Source: Channa striata
Taxonomy: Eukaryota > Chordata > Actinopteri > Anabantiformes > Channidae
Assembly: GCA_033026295.1 (NCBI GenBank)
Contig: CM065172.1
Span: forward strand, 16,053,165-16,117,164
Reading direction: 5' to 3'
DNA length: 64,000 bases
Part shown: positions 14,855 through 27,251 of the stretch, one piece after another
How positions within the stretch are numbered: position 1 is the first letter of the stretch
Layout: each line of letters starts with the position of its first letter
Position numbers and translations under genes: made by a program
Notes under the pieces: generated by a model
Told to the model about the DNA's origin: nothing
Database searches by the model: none
Seen by the model: only the letters and a program-made list of their open reading frames with translations

Positions 14855-14995
14855 TGTCAGCAGTTTGACTCAGTACCTGCCTGGTTAATCATCGAGCTGC
14901 TCCGAGCTGCAGGCTGCTGGAGGTGTATGGCCCACTGTCACGGACCCCCATCATCGCCACACCAGGACAACATCTGACTGACAGATTAGCAAGCA
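14855..14995 (+). repeat. Local non-coding duplication, copy B
   Basis: Partner of copy A, 831 bp away in the same orientation. The opening 25 bases differ at one position. It continues with TGGTTAATCATCGAGCTG, then TGTATGG, ACTGTC and CTGACAGAT in the same order as copy A. Confidence 0.65.
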
Positions 14996-15909
14996 CTGGC
15001 GTTTTTTTAAAGAAAGACGAGGGAAAACAGGGAGGAGAGCGGGGATTTGTATTGAAGGAGACTGAAAGAGGAAGCGTGAGGTAGGGAGGTGTGTGTTTGT
15101 GTGGGTAGGCAGGCTGGAGAGATGAAGGTCAACAGGTCTTTTTTGTTGCATGTGTGCCGATGAAGCTGTGAGACATCTTGTATGAACGGAAAGTTTTTAA
15201 AGTGGAAGAGGGAATAAATTTGAACAAATGAAGTGTTTCTGAGGCTGTACAGCACGGTGACCATTGTGTTCATGTACCTGTGTGTCGGGGAAGGAAAGGT
15301 GGGCAGATTTAACCCTTAAAATTATATATGTTTTTATAGCTGAACATTTTCTTTCCCTATTACGCTTCAGTTTTTATGATGAATAGAAAAAGACGTGTGA
15401 AAGTAAAACAGATCTCTAAAACCTAATCAGGGATACTTGCTATGATTCCACCCGTTTTCTCTCTGTAGTCAGCCATTCTTAGAATGAGCTGTGAGACAAA
15501 AATAAAAGAATAAAAAAAAATCAAACAGCATCTTAATAGCAGGCAGTTTTCTCCCCCAACAGCTTCCTAGACAAGAAAGGCTCAGGAAGAAGCAGGAAGA
15601 CAGGAGACAAATAATGAGGATTCCTTTAAAAGTGAAATTGCCTCCCCTGTTGGACATCACTGTTGCTACAACCAACATTTGTTCCCCCACCCTGATAAGG
15701 TTATCTCTAGCCCTCTCCCCCATCTCCGATTCCCTCATGCACACCCACTGAGGTTTGATTTCAAATGGAAAAATTAATGGGAGAATAATAGCCTTGGGCC
15801 CCGCTCTTTTCCACACATATCTTGGTCGGTCTACAGGGGGACAGAGGGGGGAGAAAAATTTAGATCCATTCGCCTCACTTGGCCTGCCTTTCCTTTGTGA
15901 CACAGGCAG

Positions 15910-15910
<1 letters not shown>

Positions 15911-15951
<41 letters not shown>
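15911..15951. repeat. (CA)n microsatellite
   Basis: A perfect run of about 20 CA units, the longest CA repeat in the window. Confidence 0.95.
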
Positions 15952-15952
<1 letters not shown>

Positions 15953-17378
15953 AGGGACCTCGTTTACACCTTAGAGGGCTTAAATTTCAAATATTAGTAC
16001 AGTGGCTGTGCAGATTTCAAATAAATAAATAAATGTGGAAGCAATGATTAGCATTTCTCCTGGTAGTTATATCAATGTGTTTCATATTAATTTTCACTTC
16101 CAGGAGAATATTTCTGCAGAAACAGGGATTTTGAGAACTTTCCAAGCTTTTAGAGGGGCTCCTAAAACTGATGTGACGATATGTTTTTCCACATTTTTGC
16201 AGCTTGAATCAGGTATTGAATCATTACTCACACAGTTGCTTCACAACGAATTCAGTCTCTTATGTGAGTTTACATAACACAATGCAAATAATTATTCTTC
16301 CTGTACAGCATATTGTAGTTACTTCATAGTAACAATGAGCACAGGAGACTTTAGAAGCCAAGAAAAACGGTGTTATCCTTGCAGTTCTGAGTACCTCTAG
16401 CTTTATGATGCCATGGGTCAGGTTTGAGACGCACACACACCCACTCTCAAGACGTGCAAGTTTCACCTAAACTGATGTAGGGCCAATTTGGTTGCAGGCA
16501 TTATAAAATCAAAGTTAAGACTCCTTGCTCTTAGGCTAAGAGCAAGTGTGTGTGTGTCTGGCTGGGGTAGGGGGTCGGCTGTTAAGAGTTTAAAAGCGGA
16601 AGAGGAGCTGGTGTAGAACCAGTATTGATGTTGGGGAAGCCCGCTGGCACTTTCTGTTCAAACATTTGAGAGGACCAACCTGCCGAGCTGCGGTGCCTGG
16701 GTGGCAGGATTCCCGCTCTTCCTGTTTCTCCTGACTTTGAGGAAATTTACGGTGAACAAACTCCCAGCGCTCTTCTCACACACCCCACTCCTCATCACAC
16801 ATACCTGCCTCAGCAAAACTGGATTGAGATAGAGAAAGGGGAACTTTCCAGGCATTTGAGGAGATCCTTTCTCGTCACTCTTTATGCACCACACAGTGCT
16901 GCAAAACAATTTTTAATATCACAGACACGTTCACTTTTTAGCTTAGGAAGAAGTCTCTTTTGAACCTGGCACAAAAAGAATTATCTGCTGCTAAAAATAA
17001 AGCAGATAGACACACAGTAGTTATGAGATATTAATGCTACAGGTCTCGACTTGGGACTAAAAAGTCTAACAGTGTTACAAAACTATTGACTGAGCTTATG
17101 AGACCCTGTGACTGTTCAAACATTTATCAATCACCAGTTAAGAAAGGCATAAACGTCCAACATGAGGGACGCTGTCTTCTAGTCTTAGTGTCTTCATCAC
17201 AGTTAAGTGAAAGAGGGGATCTCATTACACTGAAAGGGAACAAAAGGCTGGTTATAAGGTGTCTAGGATAGAGAGATGATGCGACACACTTCTAAAACAA
17301 GCCACCATCCCAACCTCTCACAGTCTGCCTTTGGGCACATGTAGCATTAATTGCTGCCTCCATAAAGCCTGCAGACTT

Positions 17379-17402
17379 CACACACACACACACACACACA
17401 CA
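17379..17402. repeat. (CA)n microsatellite
   Basis: A perfect CA run of about 12 units in gene-free sequence. Confidence 0.9.
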
Positions 17403-18125
17403 ATCTATTGCTTGCATCAAAGAAACCACACGCTGAACTTTATGAAATTTTTATTCATTGTGTTCACTTCTCTTCCCTTTTTCCCTCTCTTTCTTCCTAT
17501 TCCCCACCTTGGCCCCCTCTCCTGCACTTTTTTTTTTCTTTAGCCCGCCACCAAACAGACAAAAAAAGACTTCTGCCATGTTTTTCGGCTCGACTTCCTT
17601 CCTGCCCAGAAGCACTCGAGTATCTCGTTAGTTCTCTCACAGCTAACATCTCTCCTCTATCTGCCAGGAGCAAAAACCTGATCGAGAAGGGAAATAAAAA
17701 GAAGAAAGGGGGGACTACATCAAGAAGTTTGGTGGGTGAGACTCTCTGTAGAGCTAGGTGAGAAACTGTAATATCATTTAGCTACAATAATTACAAATAC
17801 AAGAGGCACACAAAGGAAATAATAAAGATGAGAGGCTTTTGTGTGAAGCTTTTCCCTGTGGACAAAGTGCACCTGAAGGGCCCAAGTTTCATCATAAATT
17901 TAGCATTAATCCAAGTACTGGCAAAAACACATTGCAAGATCACTGATGTGACAGAGCACTGCCCTGATTTCAAATACATGGACAAAGGTTTATAGAAAGG
18001 TGGCCTCATTTAATATATCCAACAATTATTTATTTTAATTCTCTTTTTGCCTGCTTATGACAACTGAAGAAATCTAGTTTCAAATGATGCGCCAGGCACA
18101 TCACATTCTTTTTAACTGCCCCTCC

Positions 18126-18126
18126 C

Positions 18127-18160
<34 letters not shown>
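18126..18160. repeat. (CT)n(CA)n compound microsatellite
   Basis: A short CT run passes directly into a CA run. Confidence 0.85.
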
Positions 18161-18161
<1 letters not shown>

Positions 18162-18959
18162 TGGCCATCCATCAAAGCAGCGAATGTTGTTTCTTCCCCC
18201 ACACGCCTCATACACACAGGTATAAATCACTTTGCCTGATTTTAGGGGCCAGGGTTTAAATAATTAAAGAGCTTTAATTTATCAGGATTTAGCACCCCCT
18301 GACAGTAGGGCTGACAAAAGAGAATGTGAGATATATTGAGGGAAAAAAGTCATTATACATGAGAAACACATACAAAAATTACACATTTTACTGGAAAGAA
18401 AACAAACAACAAACACCGAGGACTAAGAGGCACCAAAGACTAGGGAAAAAGGCATTAAGGTTCTGCTCTAGAGCTACTTGATCTGAGTGTATGAAGTTTT
18501 ATTCACCCAATGATAGGATACAAATGCACTGCAACTATGTGTGACAATTTGTACTACTGTATATGGTTGATCGGCAACAATTACACGTGTTTGGAAAACA
18601 ACTCTTATGAAATAATAGACAGTTCACATTTTAGAAGTTGAAATGAAAACATCCAGCAGAAACTAAACAAAGTGAATCTGAAGTTTTTTGTTATTTAACA
18701 TGCTGTCAAGTTCTGGAAGCATACAAATAACTACAGCATGTTTATTTTTTCAGAACTGTTGGTAGTGATAATTAAAACTATGAAAACCAGACACTGGGGA
18801 AAAGAAACACATTACACTGTTACATTTAAAAGTTATCACTTCATCAACTGTCTACAAATGTAGTCTGCTATTCTGTAAAACTATAACAAATAACATCGCC
18901 AACAACTTCCAAAAGACAAAAGACATTTGTGGGCTGAATATGAGCAAAATGTATATATT

Positions 18960-18976
18960 AAAAAAAAAAAAAAAAA
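18960..18976. repeat. Poly(A) tract
   Basis: A 17-base A homopolymer in the region downstream of rnf114. No retroposon body can be recognised next to it. Confidence 0.7.
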
Positions 18977-19507
18977 CTAAACACATTGAATAAAACAAAA
19001 TGACAGAATAAAATCTATGTCAATTATGCCTTGCAAGAAAGCCACGAGGCAGGTGTAGGCCAGCGGCTGTCATCGATGGTCAGAACGGTGGAACTCTACT
19101 GCCCTCCTATGGCTATAAACATGCAAAGAAAAAATAAAATAAAATGAAACAATCACACAGCTGACCAGTTATGACACACAGATGGTTTCCTAATTGCATC
19201 TTTTGGTTCAACGGATGAAGTATTAGCCCTATGAGTTTTGGAAGTCAGGAACAGGATCTACTAGCAGGCACAACGACATAAGGGAGAAACATCACAATAA
19301 AGCATACAGCCATCTCTGGCCTTGTTTGACCCTCATGTTATTAATTCTTTCAAGTAGATCTGTGGAAACAAAAAACGCAACACAAACATTCTCTCACGCA
19401 CACAGAAACAGCATAATAGACACAGATGCTAATAAAGTAAAGAACTAAAACAACAAGAAAAAAGTTTTGAGTTCCCTTTTGAGAGTAATCATGCATTGTC
19501 AGTCTTG

Positions 19508-19508
<1 letters not shown>

Positions 19509-19563
<55 letters not shown>

Positions 19564-19634
19564 TTTATATATATATATATATATATATAATGATGCTATA
19601 TATATATATATATATATGATATATATATATATAT
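19509..19634. repeat. (TA)n microsatellite, interrupted
   Basis: About 125 bp of almost pure TA with two short interruptions near 19561 and 19590. It lies 0.5-0.6 kb beyond the rnf114 stop codon and could form a cruciform structure. Confidence 0.95.
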
Positions 19635-19931
19635 GAGAGACTGAGACTTTACTGAGTAAAGTTTGCTGTGTGCTGGCAATAGTTAGCCACCTAGTGGTCA
19701 AACCCTCTTATAACATCAAGTATTGACAACAAGGAAGTTACAACTTTGAAACGTTTTGGCTGTATGACATCAAGTCATAAATAAACAGCTTAACAAACAG
19801 CTTAGTAGATATTCTACAAACTATCAAGTCTAAAGACTCATTTGAGGGGAAGATAAGAGATTATCATACCAGAAACACAGCATCACTCCTAAATCAGACG
19901 GTACAATATGTTCATTAACCATATTGTGTGA

Positions 19932-19937
19932 TTTATT
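19932..19937 (-). terminator. rnf114: Candidate rnf114 polyadenylation signal
   Basis: AATAAA on the minus strand, about 160 nt beyond the rnf114 stop codon. Other AATAAA hexamers lie further downstream, for example near 18498, so the site actually used cannot be decided here. Confidence 0.4.
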
Positions 19938-20096
19938 TTCTGAATAATAAACCTATATATTCATAATTACAATATCAATTCCCAGTGAAACTGATCACCC
20001 ACAGTAATGCAGTACCACCATCCTCATGAGAGATGAATGATGATAAGGAGTGTTGTTCTGCATCAATTTCTCCTCAGTTGAATTACTTTATACACT

Positions 20097-23000
20097 TCAG
20101 TTGTCCAAAAGAGAACGCTGTAGAGCCTCCTGGATCATTGTGTGCTCATCTGTGGAGTAGTCCTGAAAAAAAAAAACACAAGGGTGTGAGTACAACAAAA
20201 ACAGAAACTAAATAATTTAACTGATCTATATCATAAAGGAAAAACTCTAGACAAAGGGTGGCCAAACCCTGTCCTTGAGACCCTACTACCCTACTACTTT
20301 TAGTACTATCTCTGCCCAATCCACTACCGTCTACCTGGATCAGGTGTGTTAAGTCAATCAGAATCTAGAAGCAGTGGACTGGACAAATATAGCTGGAAAA
20401 GAAGCCGGGCAGAGGCTCTGGAGGACAAGGGTTACCCACCCTTGCTCTAGTTTAGGGCCGTTACTTACAACAAAGGTATCATAGGAGAAAGTGTGTCTGA
20501 TTTTCAGGTGCTGAAAAAAGTCTGCACTTCTGTAGTTAGGGTCCCCCCAAGGCATTGCGGCACAGATGGGGCACACCTGCAGAATAGTAAAATATTGTTG
20601 TTAAATCTGAAAATTGTGTGGAGAACACTAATGTAATTACAATGTAATGCAGGTTTCTTACCACTTGGCGTGCATCTCTAGCGTGTTGGGAAGTGCAGTG
20701 TTCAACCAGGCCGTCCTGATCAAGATTCTGGTAGTTGCAGTATGGGCAGGTGAAGGTGTAGCGGTTTGGCACAGAACTGTGGGAAAGTCAAAATGATGCT
20801 ATTGCTATCGGGTCTGCATTTGTGCATTTTTCTTATAGTTTTTCCCCTTTATTTCTTAGATATACAGTAGTCAGGTTGCAATGTGGATATATTGGAAACA
20901 GAGTGGCTATATAAGTTGCAGTCAAGAATAAAGCTCAGAGATTTGGGTTTCTTGTTGTTTTTTGTAAAATATAGTCCTTTTGATTCGGATTTCAGCAACA
21001 CATCTCAAAACAGATATGACAGGGGCATGTCAACCCACAGGGTTTCATCACTGCTTTGTTTTGGAACGGAGGTGATCAATTACTTTAATTTTTAAAACAA
21101 AACTTTTTCAATTGTTTAAACAGGATTTCAGCTTCCCAACAGATTAGAGCATCATTTGTCATATTTTTGCTTCATAACCAGATTTGCCAGATTTTTATTG
21201 GGTGACAGGTCTGGACTCCAAGCCGGAACCTAATCTCTTACTAAAGAGCCATGCTGTTTTCATACATGCAGAATGTGGCTTGGTATTGGCTTAAATAAAC
21301 AAGGTTTCACTGAAAAAACATTGTCTGGATGGCAGCATATGACTGATGTTTTATAGTATACACGAGGGATTGGATAACTAATTGTTGAAATCGCAACATT
21401 CTAAATTTCTGAAGAGACTGATATGCTGCTCTAAAACCTGTATTCATCATTCAGCATTAGTGCAAGTCATTTAGTCATCATATTGCAAAGCATTTACAGA
21501 TAAGAAAGTCATTCATGCCCCCCACATACATTCAGAGATGCTCGCTATTGAACTATATGCTGACAACAAGTCAGACTGTCCCTCTCCCTTGTAGCCTGGA
21601 GGTCTATAAAGTTTAACCTCAATTATCAGTTAAAATTATCTGATGACTTACTGCATGTGAGCAGACCTGACACTTAATTTTTTACGTTTGGGGAATATGG
21701 TAGGTAAACTAGGAGATCCCCCCCAAAAAAATAATAAACAAAAAAAATACATACAGATGGTTCATATTGAAAACAAAGTTGTTGTTCAAAGAACCAGTTT
21801 AAGGACATTATTTCCGTGATGACATCAGACTGGATTGTGAAACGTAACTATGACGATAACACCATACCTTTTTAGCCCATCCTTAAATGTAGAACTGTAC
21901 CAACCAGCTAAATCCATTTACCATTTATTGCCAAATGCTTCACAATATTTTCTTTTGATTTAGGGTGCCCAAATCATGGGTAAGGTACACAGTACATACT
22001 GTACACAGTAGCACAGTTAGCACATAATCAGTGCATACAGCAGGAAGGTCCAAAAAGAAACATTTCAAATGTAATTTAATAACTGTATTGATTTTAATAA
22101 AGTAAATAGGCAATGATTGACACCCAGGCTCCATAAAAATACTGCAAGACACTAGTGCAGCTAAAGTTATGGAGTGAGCTTAGTAAACAAGGACAGGGCT
22201 ATACTGATGTTTAAAAAAATAAAATTAACCAAATGTATATTAATCCAGTTTGAATCAAGTACAGAATTTAGTCTTCAGTCCTTTTAATGTTTAGTTATAA
22301 ATAAAACTAAAAAATTACTAAGTAGAGAGATGAAGCATGACTTATATTGACAAAAAAATTCTCTGCACTAAATATATTTTATCCTTGACCAATGCCCTAA
22401 ATTTAGCTGCCAGCTTTTCCAGCTCTCAAGAAAAAGAATGTGAAAATAATTTTTCAAGATGACAATCACTTTCAGGACATGTGGGGAACCATAACAACGA
22501 CAGTACAGTGTAATGTATTAAAGGACAGAGTGACAGGGTTCTGTGTTTCACCTGATAATGGCAGGCTGGCTCTGGGCAGTGGTTCTCACTCCCTCCTCAA
22601 TGTACTCCTGATATTTTGAACAGGCAGCCGTGTGGTTTCTCATCAGAGAAAGGCCAACCTAAAATATGAAAAAACCAACAAACAGAAAAAAAAAATAGTA
22701 TAATTACTAAACAATGCCACACAACTGTTAGGAATTGAGTTGTGACAGTGGTCAGGATCAGAATCCTTCAGTATTGGGTATCTGCGGATACCTAGTTTGA
22801 TCTGATACTTCGATAAAGCTGCTAGTTTCCTAAATTTTTTTATGATAACATACAGAAAATGTTTAAACCTAATAATCTGCATATTATTCAAAGGAGGGAG
22901 GGGTGTGGCTCCTTATCCAGCTTAGTACAATTTGGCAGCTGAAGCTTGATTTCATTTAACAATATGCTCTTATGCATCGAACTCTGTACCAGTCATTGTA

Positions 23001-25294
23001 AATTTCATTGCAGAACTTTACATGTACTGCTCCAATATTTCTACTGAGGTGGAATTATACACCCTTAACTCTTATTTACTTCAGAGACTGTGATGGCAAC
23101 TGTCAACTCCAGGCTTTTGAGATCATTTAAATAAGTAAATAAGCATAAAGAATGAATAAATAAAAACAGAATTACATTTTTTTTCTTTAGAGCACCAACA
23201 AATAAATGCTTAAACCTGGCTGTGGACATCATAGAGAGTAAAAATTCATGTTGATTTGTGTTTGTACAGGACGTTTTAAACATAATACTGAAGCATATTT
23301 TTTAACTTTTGGTTTTACTTTAAACCTATCATTAGGAGAAGGCACAGCTTGATAGAGAAACAACAGCTAATAAATACTAGATGTGCCTGCAGACTGCTCA
23401 GGTAGCTCAGTTAGGCAGATTATGTCTTAGGTTTACAGAGAATGAGATTTCCAGTAACACATTAACAGAAATTAATGGACAGTGCTAAAAACATTATTTA
23501 AATATGTCATATCTTGGGAAGATTTTAATCCACCATTTAAAAACTGTTGATACCAGCGAAAAGGTATTACAACCACTGATGACACAAATCTAGTAGGACT
23601 TCAGAAGCAGAAATACAGTGACTATACAGTGAAATTTATAGTCTTATCAGTAATAAGACTATAAATTTGTTAAAAACTTAGAGGTTAACCAGAAATATTC
23701 TGGAGAACAAGATTAACCTCCACCAAACTTATGGAAAAGTGGAATGTGCTACTCATGACCGAGACCACATCTGTGAAGCACAGCAGAGGGGAATGTCATG
23801 TATTGTGCTTGCATGGCGGCTTCGGGAACAGGCTTATAAATTTATTGATGACACAACTTATGATGGTAGTTGCAGAGTAAATGAAGGGGTCTTCAGAAAC
23901 ATTATGACTGCAAATTCACAAAGAAATCCATGAAAATAGCCAACTTAACAAAAGACTAAATTAGTGGGGGGGGGGAAAAAGTCTTCTTTTAAGCTTGCTG
24001 ACTAAAACCTGCTAAAAATTTGCATAATTTGTAATCTGTTCATTCAACAGCAGCTTAATAAATTTTAAAAAAGTTGCCTTTTGGCTTTTCCATTGTCATA
24101 TAACATACCTGGACTCCACATCCCTTGCAAGCCGCCACAGATGACTGGATGAGGGCCTCTAGATCAACAGCTTTAGACCAGTGACCCAATGTGGCCCGAC
24201 AAACAGCACAAACAGGCTTCTGTGGACGCAAACACTCCTTCAGACAACTCTGGCAGAACCTGACAAAACAAGGTTGAACAAGGTGAGCGAAACAGTTTTC
24301 AATCACAGTAACCAATATGTTTTGTTCCAACAAACAATATTCAGATACCTGTAGGTGTTTATGTGCCACAGTATCCTGGGTTCTACTTGAGTACTCCATT
24401 AGGAAGATCCCGAAAGCAGTGTTACCTTACTGACTCAAGCTCTTTTACTGCTGCTGCATTGTGAAATACATGTGCATGCTCGTTAATATTTCTACCACCA
24501 CTGGATTAAATAGCAGCTGTGCTCTTTGTTTATATGTTGCAATGACGACTTATAATATCAGAGCTCAACTGATGTTTTTTAGCAATAATTGCATGGGCTA
24601 ATTTCTGATATCCCCAGGAAACACATTCAAGTTTTTTAAAACAGGGATTTGGTTTTATTTAGGTGTCATAGTTTTAATTAGACTCTAGTGAGCTGAGGGG
24701 GGAAGGTTTTGACAAGTAGCTCCACAGGATATTATCAAGCTAAAGGAGGCTGACAGAAGAGCGGATGCTGCTGAAATGTCGCTGTTAAATTCTAAAGTAG
24801 ATTCCTGTAAATGAGATGGAAAGTCCCTACCTCAAGGGGGCGCAGGGACTTGTAGTCCTGAGAAGCGGTTGGAGGAGTTCAAGTGGCAACCATTTAAACT
24901 ACAAGTCCCAGGTGAGGCCTCCTCTTTGATGTAAACAAAACTGAAACTGATTTACCAAGCTGGAATTGGTTTGCCAAACATTCAAGTGAGGAAAACCTGA
25001 ATTAGTGAGTGAACACAAATGCAGCCGAACGCGTGTCCGACGAGCTGTCACTCCAGCGGCGAGACGCGTTTCCAAACAACCGTTCCCCCCATTGTTTTTT
25101 TTTACCTCGTATCAGAGCAACGCCTGGACTTAACCAAAAAAAAGGGCAAATACTCACGTATGTCCGCATTGTGTTTTTACGGGACTCTCGAATATTTCCA
25201 GACAAACTGGACAGACGAATTCTGACACGTCGCTGCTTCCGTCGGAGACGTTTTTCTTCAGCTGTGCTGCGTTAAACCCTCCAAGCATCGCCAT
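20097..25294 (-). CDS. rnf114: RNF114-like RING E3 ubiquitin ligase, six coding exons
   Basis: Coding exons (minus strand) are 25294-25158, 24259-24109, 22658-22552, 20776-20662, 20576-20469 and 20162-20097. All junctions are GT-AG and keep frame, giving 227 residues; human RNF114 has 228. The RING finger uses C28, C31, C43, H45, C48, C51, C63 and C66. A C2HC finger (C90, C93, H105, C109) follows, then two C2H2 fingers (C142/C145/H158/H163 and C172/C175/H193/H198) around the family signature MPWGDPNYRSA, and a ubiquitin-interacting-motif-like C-terminal helix (about 207-227). The family (RNF114, RNF125, RNF138, RNF166) attaches ubiquitin to substrates, and RNF114 is linked to NF-kB and interferon signalling. 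RNF166 and RNF138 are the alternatives, but length and the head-to-head spata2 neighbour favour RNF114. The first ATG is used; a second in-frame ATG lies two codons later. No damage is seen. Confidence 0.94.
20252..20444. mobile_element. hAT-type MITE in the last rnf114 intron
   Basis: A 193-bp element with imperfect terminal inverted repeats of about 28 bp. The left end begins CAAAGGGTGGCCAAACCCTG and the right end, reverse-complemented, begins CAAGGGTGGGTAACCCTTG. Both ends are flanked by CTCTAG, consistent with a decayed 8-bp hAT target duplication. The CAGGGGTGG-like ends and the internal CTGGATCAGGTGTGTT match the style of common fish hAT MITEs as I know them. It has no coding capacity. 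It fills most of the 306-bp intron between coding exons 5 and 6 and ends about 24 nt from the splice donor. Confidence 0.8.
23632..23668. repeat. Perfect 16-bp inverted repeat in an rnf114 intron
   Basis: Arms 23632-23647 and 23653-23668 are exact reverse complements (AAATTTATAGTCTTAT and its complement) around a 5-nt loop. It lies in intron 2. No known element is recognised. Confidence 0.8.
23966..23975. repeat. Short poly(G) tract
   Basis: A run of about ten G bases followed by A bases, in rnf114 intron 2. It is noted only as low-complexity sequence. Confidence 0.7.
24845..24912. promoter_or_regulatory. Inverted pair of ACTACAAGTCCC motifs (ZNF143-like)
   Basis: GGGACTTGTAGT at 24845-24856 and ACTACAAGTCCC at 24898-24909 are inverted copies about 40 bp apart in rnf114 intron 1. 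ACTACAANTCCCA is the core of the vertebrate ZNF143/THAP11 promoter motif. The second copy is followed by AGG rather than the full AGCATGC extension, so binding is only a suggestion. Confidence 0.5.
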
Positions 25295-25400
25295 TTCTTT
25301 TCTTCACTGAGTCAGGCCCTCACGTTACTAACCGTCCAGCAGTTCACGTACGACGTCACCGGCTCTTGGCTCTTTTTTTTAAGCGCGAAGGCGGAGTCAA
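25295..25400 (-). promoter_or_regulatory. rnf114: rnf114 proximal promoter with a CRE-like site
   Basis: Just upstream of the first RNF114 codon lies a CpG-containing stretch with GACGTCA at 25352-25358, seven of eight bases of the CREB/ATF consensus. It is TATA-less as far as can be seen, which is usual for a broadly expressed ligase gene. The transcription start is not determined. Confidence 0.5.
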
Positions 25401-26150
25401 CAAGTTAGTGCATCAAACGCACCGGCAGCAGAAGCGCTGCTTTTTTTTTAAATTAAATGTAATAATAAAAACACATGTAAACTGTGAGATAATGTATAAA
25501 TGTAGGATTCGTCCATTTGGCCTGCAATTTCATATTTTCATCTGTTAATAATAATTTTAAAATTAGTATTTTATTCATGCTACAATTGATACGTCTAGAT
25601 GAAAATAAGAACGGACCGTCTGAACTTTACTGTTAATTTTTTTTTTATTAAACCTAGATGTCTGTAGTATTGGAATGGCCTTGCTATTCAAATAACCTGG
25701 CCTTGGAGGGGATATTATATGTAAAACGAGCCCTACCCTGATTTTTTTTTTTGCACATTAAGTCAACCAAAATGACATATATGAAAGCTGTTGTTTATGC
25801 AGTGTCTTTGGACATTCTGACCCTTTGACTTTTGACACATTTAACTGCAATGTAAATTAACTCTCAATCAATCTACACAATATAACCCATAACAGCAAAG
25901 TGAAAGCATATTTTTATCAGAAATCAATCACAGTCATGAGTGAAAAAAAATCTAGTGCAAGACATTTTTTAAGAAAAACTAAAGGAAATACAAAATACAT
26001 GACCACATTTTTGTACTGCCATAGCAAAGGGCCCAAATCCTTTAGAAAAAAAAATATACTGAATTATAATAACTAAATCATTAGCATGTTTATGTCTATT
26101 TTGGGTGTGTATAATGCTTTGCATCTCTTCCTTCTGAACCACGTGGGCCC
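25401..26150. other. Divergent rnf114-spata2 intergenic spacer
   Basis: AT-rich spacer with several poly(A)/poly(T) runs and no gene. It separates the two head-to-head promoters, so it may contain shared regulatory DNA. Confidence 0.5.
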
Positions 26151-26253
26151 CTGACGCTAATGACCTGTCAGAACCTCGCGCATGCGCGTTGAGATGCTGG
26201 GAAAATCCAACAGCTGAGGAGGCGTAGCTAGCAACGGCTAGCCATTTTTAAAG
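26150..26253 (+). promoter_or_regulatory. spata2: spata2 promoter and non-coding first exon with an NRF1 site
   Basis: CGCGCATGCGCG at 26177-26188 matches the palindromic NRF1 consensus exactly. A GT donor follows at 26254 (AAG then GTAAGAT), and a matching acceptor with a pyrimidine-rich tract ends at 27251. I therefore place a non-coding first exon ending at 26253, followed by a 998-bp intron. The start of transcription is inferred. Confidence 0.6.
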
Positions 26254-27251
26254 GTAAGATAAGCGTGTTGTGGTGTTTCTACTTAGAAAACTGTGTGGTT
26301 TCGTAGTTGAAACAGTCTTACACGTATTTGTAGAAAAGTTGTCTTAAAACGACACTATCTGTTTAGATAACCAACTATAAAGTCGTCTGAGATTGTGTCT
26401 AGCGATGGACCGCACTGCTAGCTACAGCAATTGTTAGCTAGCCAGCTGCGCTGAAATGGGCGTTCACTGGGGCCCATGCCAGTGACAGCCTCGGTTTGGT
26501 TCAGGTTTAAGATTCGTGAAGAGTTAAAATACAAGCTGTTCTTAGAAGGTCTCGCTTATTTTCATAATTTCCATTGGCCAAATGCTTCTGTTGAAGTAGA
26601 TGCGCAATAGCAAGGCATTGGGAGTGTAAGCTAACGCATGCTAGCCCTGTAAAGGAATGGTCGCTATGGTTGATATGTGAGTGAACTAGAATACCCGGCC
26701 AGCTTGTGTGGGAACAGGAATCTCAATCTTTTCTTCCCTATGATCTAAACCTCGCAGTAACTTTAGGCCTTAATCTTTACCCAAATTGCCTTCTGAGTTT
26801 GACCCAAGTAAAGCTAAGTACGTGCTATTACTGTTTACACGCATGCAGGTTGGTACTGATAGCTCTCAGTTCGCTGGCGCAAACAGTAGCGCAATACAAA
26901 ATACATGTGCCAACTTTAAATCCCGATCCTAGTGAAATACACCAATTCCCCCTGTCCTTTCTCGTCTAATCATCGACCTTAGCAACCTACTAGCGTATAC
27001 AACCGATATATGTGCATCCTAACATTATCCTACTGGGAAAATAGGCACAGTTACTCCAAATAGTGACTTGTATCTCTCTGCCCCCTTCCCATGTAAGGCA
27101 TTAGAATTTAAACTTTTTGTGGACGCTTGTAAAAGTGCATTTTATTTTGCATATAAATATAACTCAATAATTTTGCAGAAAATTATTTCTGTATTTGTGT
27201 GCATCAAGTGAGATTTTTGTCCTTTTCTAATTATCTCCTTTATCATTACAG

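Larger units (their letters stand above)
15000..18300. other. Gene-free stretch with several microsatellites
   Basis: No gene recognised. The longest open frame (minus strand, about 15469-15951) runs through a CA repeat and has no domain. Contents are mainly simple repeats, a pyrimidine-rich tract near 17460-17540 and otherwise unremarkable sequence. Confidence 0.6.

Noticed and set aside
15469..15951. 160-codon minus-strand open frame
   Set aside because: It starts in the CA repeat, giving a Cys-Val run. It has no domain and no exon partners.
23399..23450. GTAGCTCAGTTAGGCAG, tRNA A-box-like text in an rnf114 intron
   Set aside because: No B box at the right distance and no cloverleaf can be folded, so it is neither a tRNA gene nor a clear SINE head.
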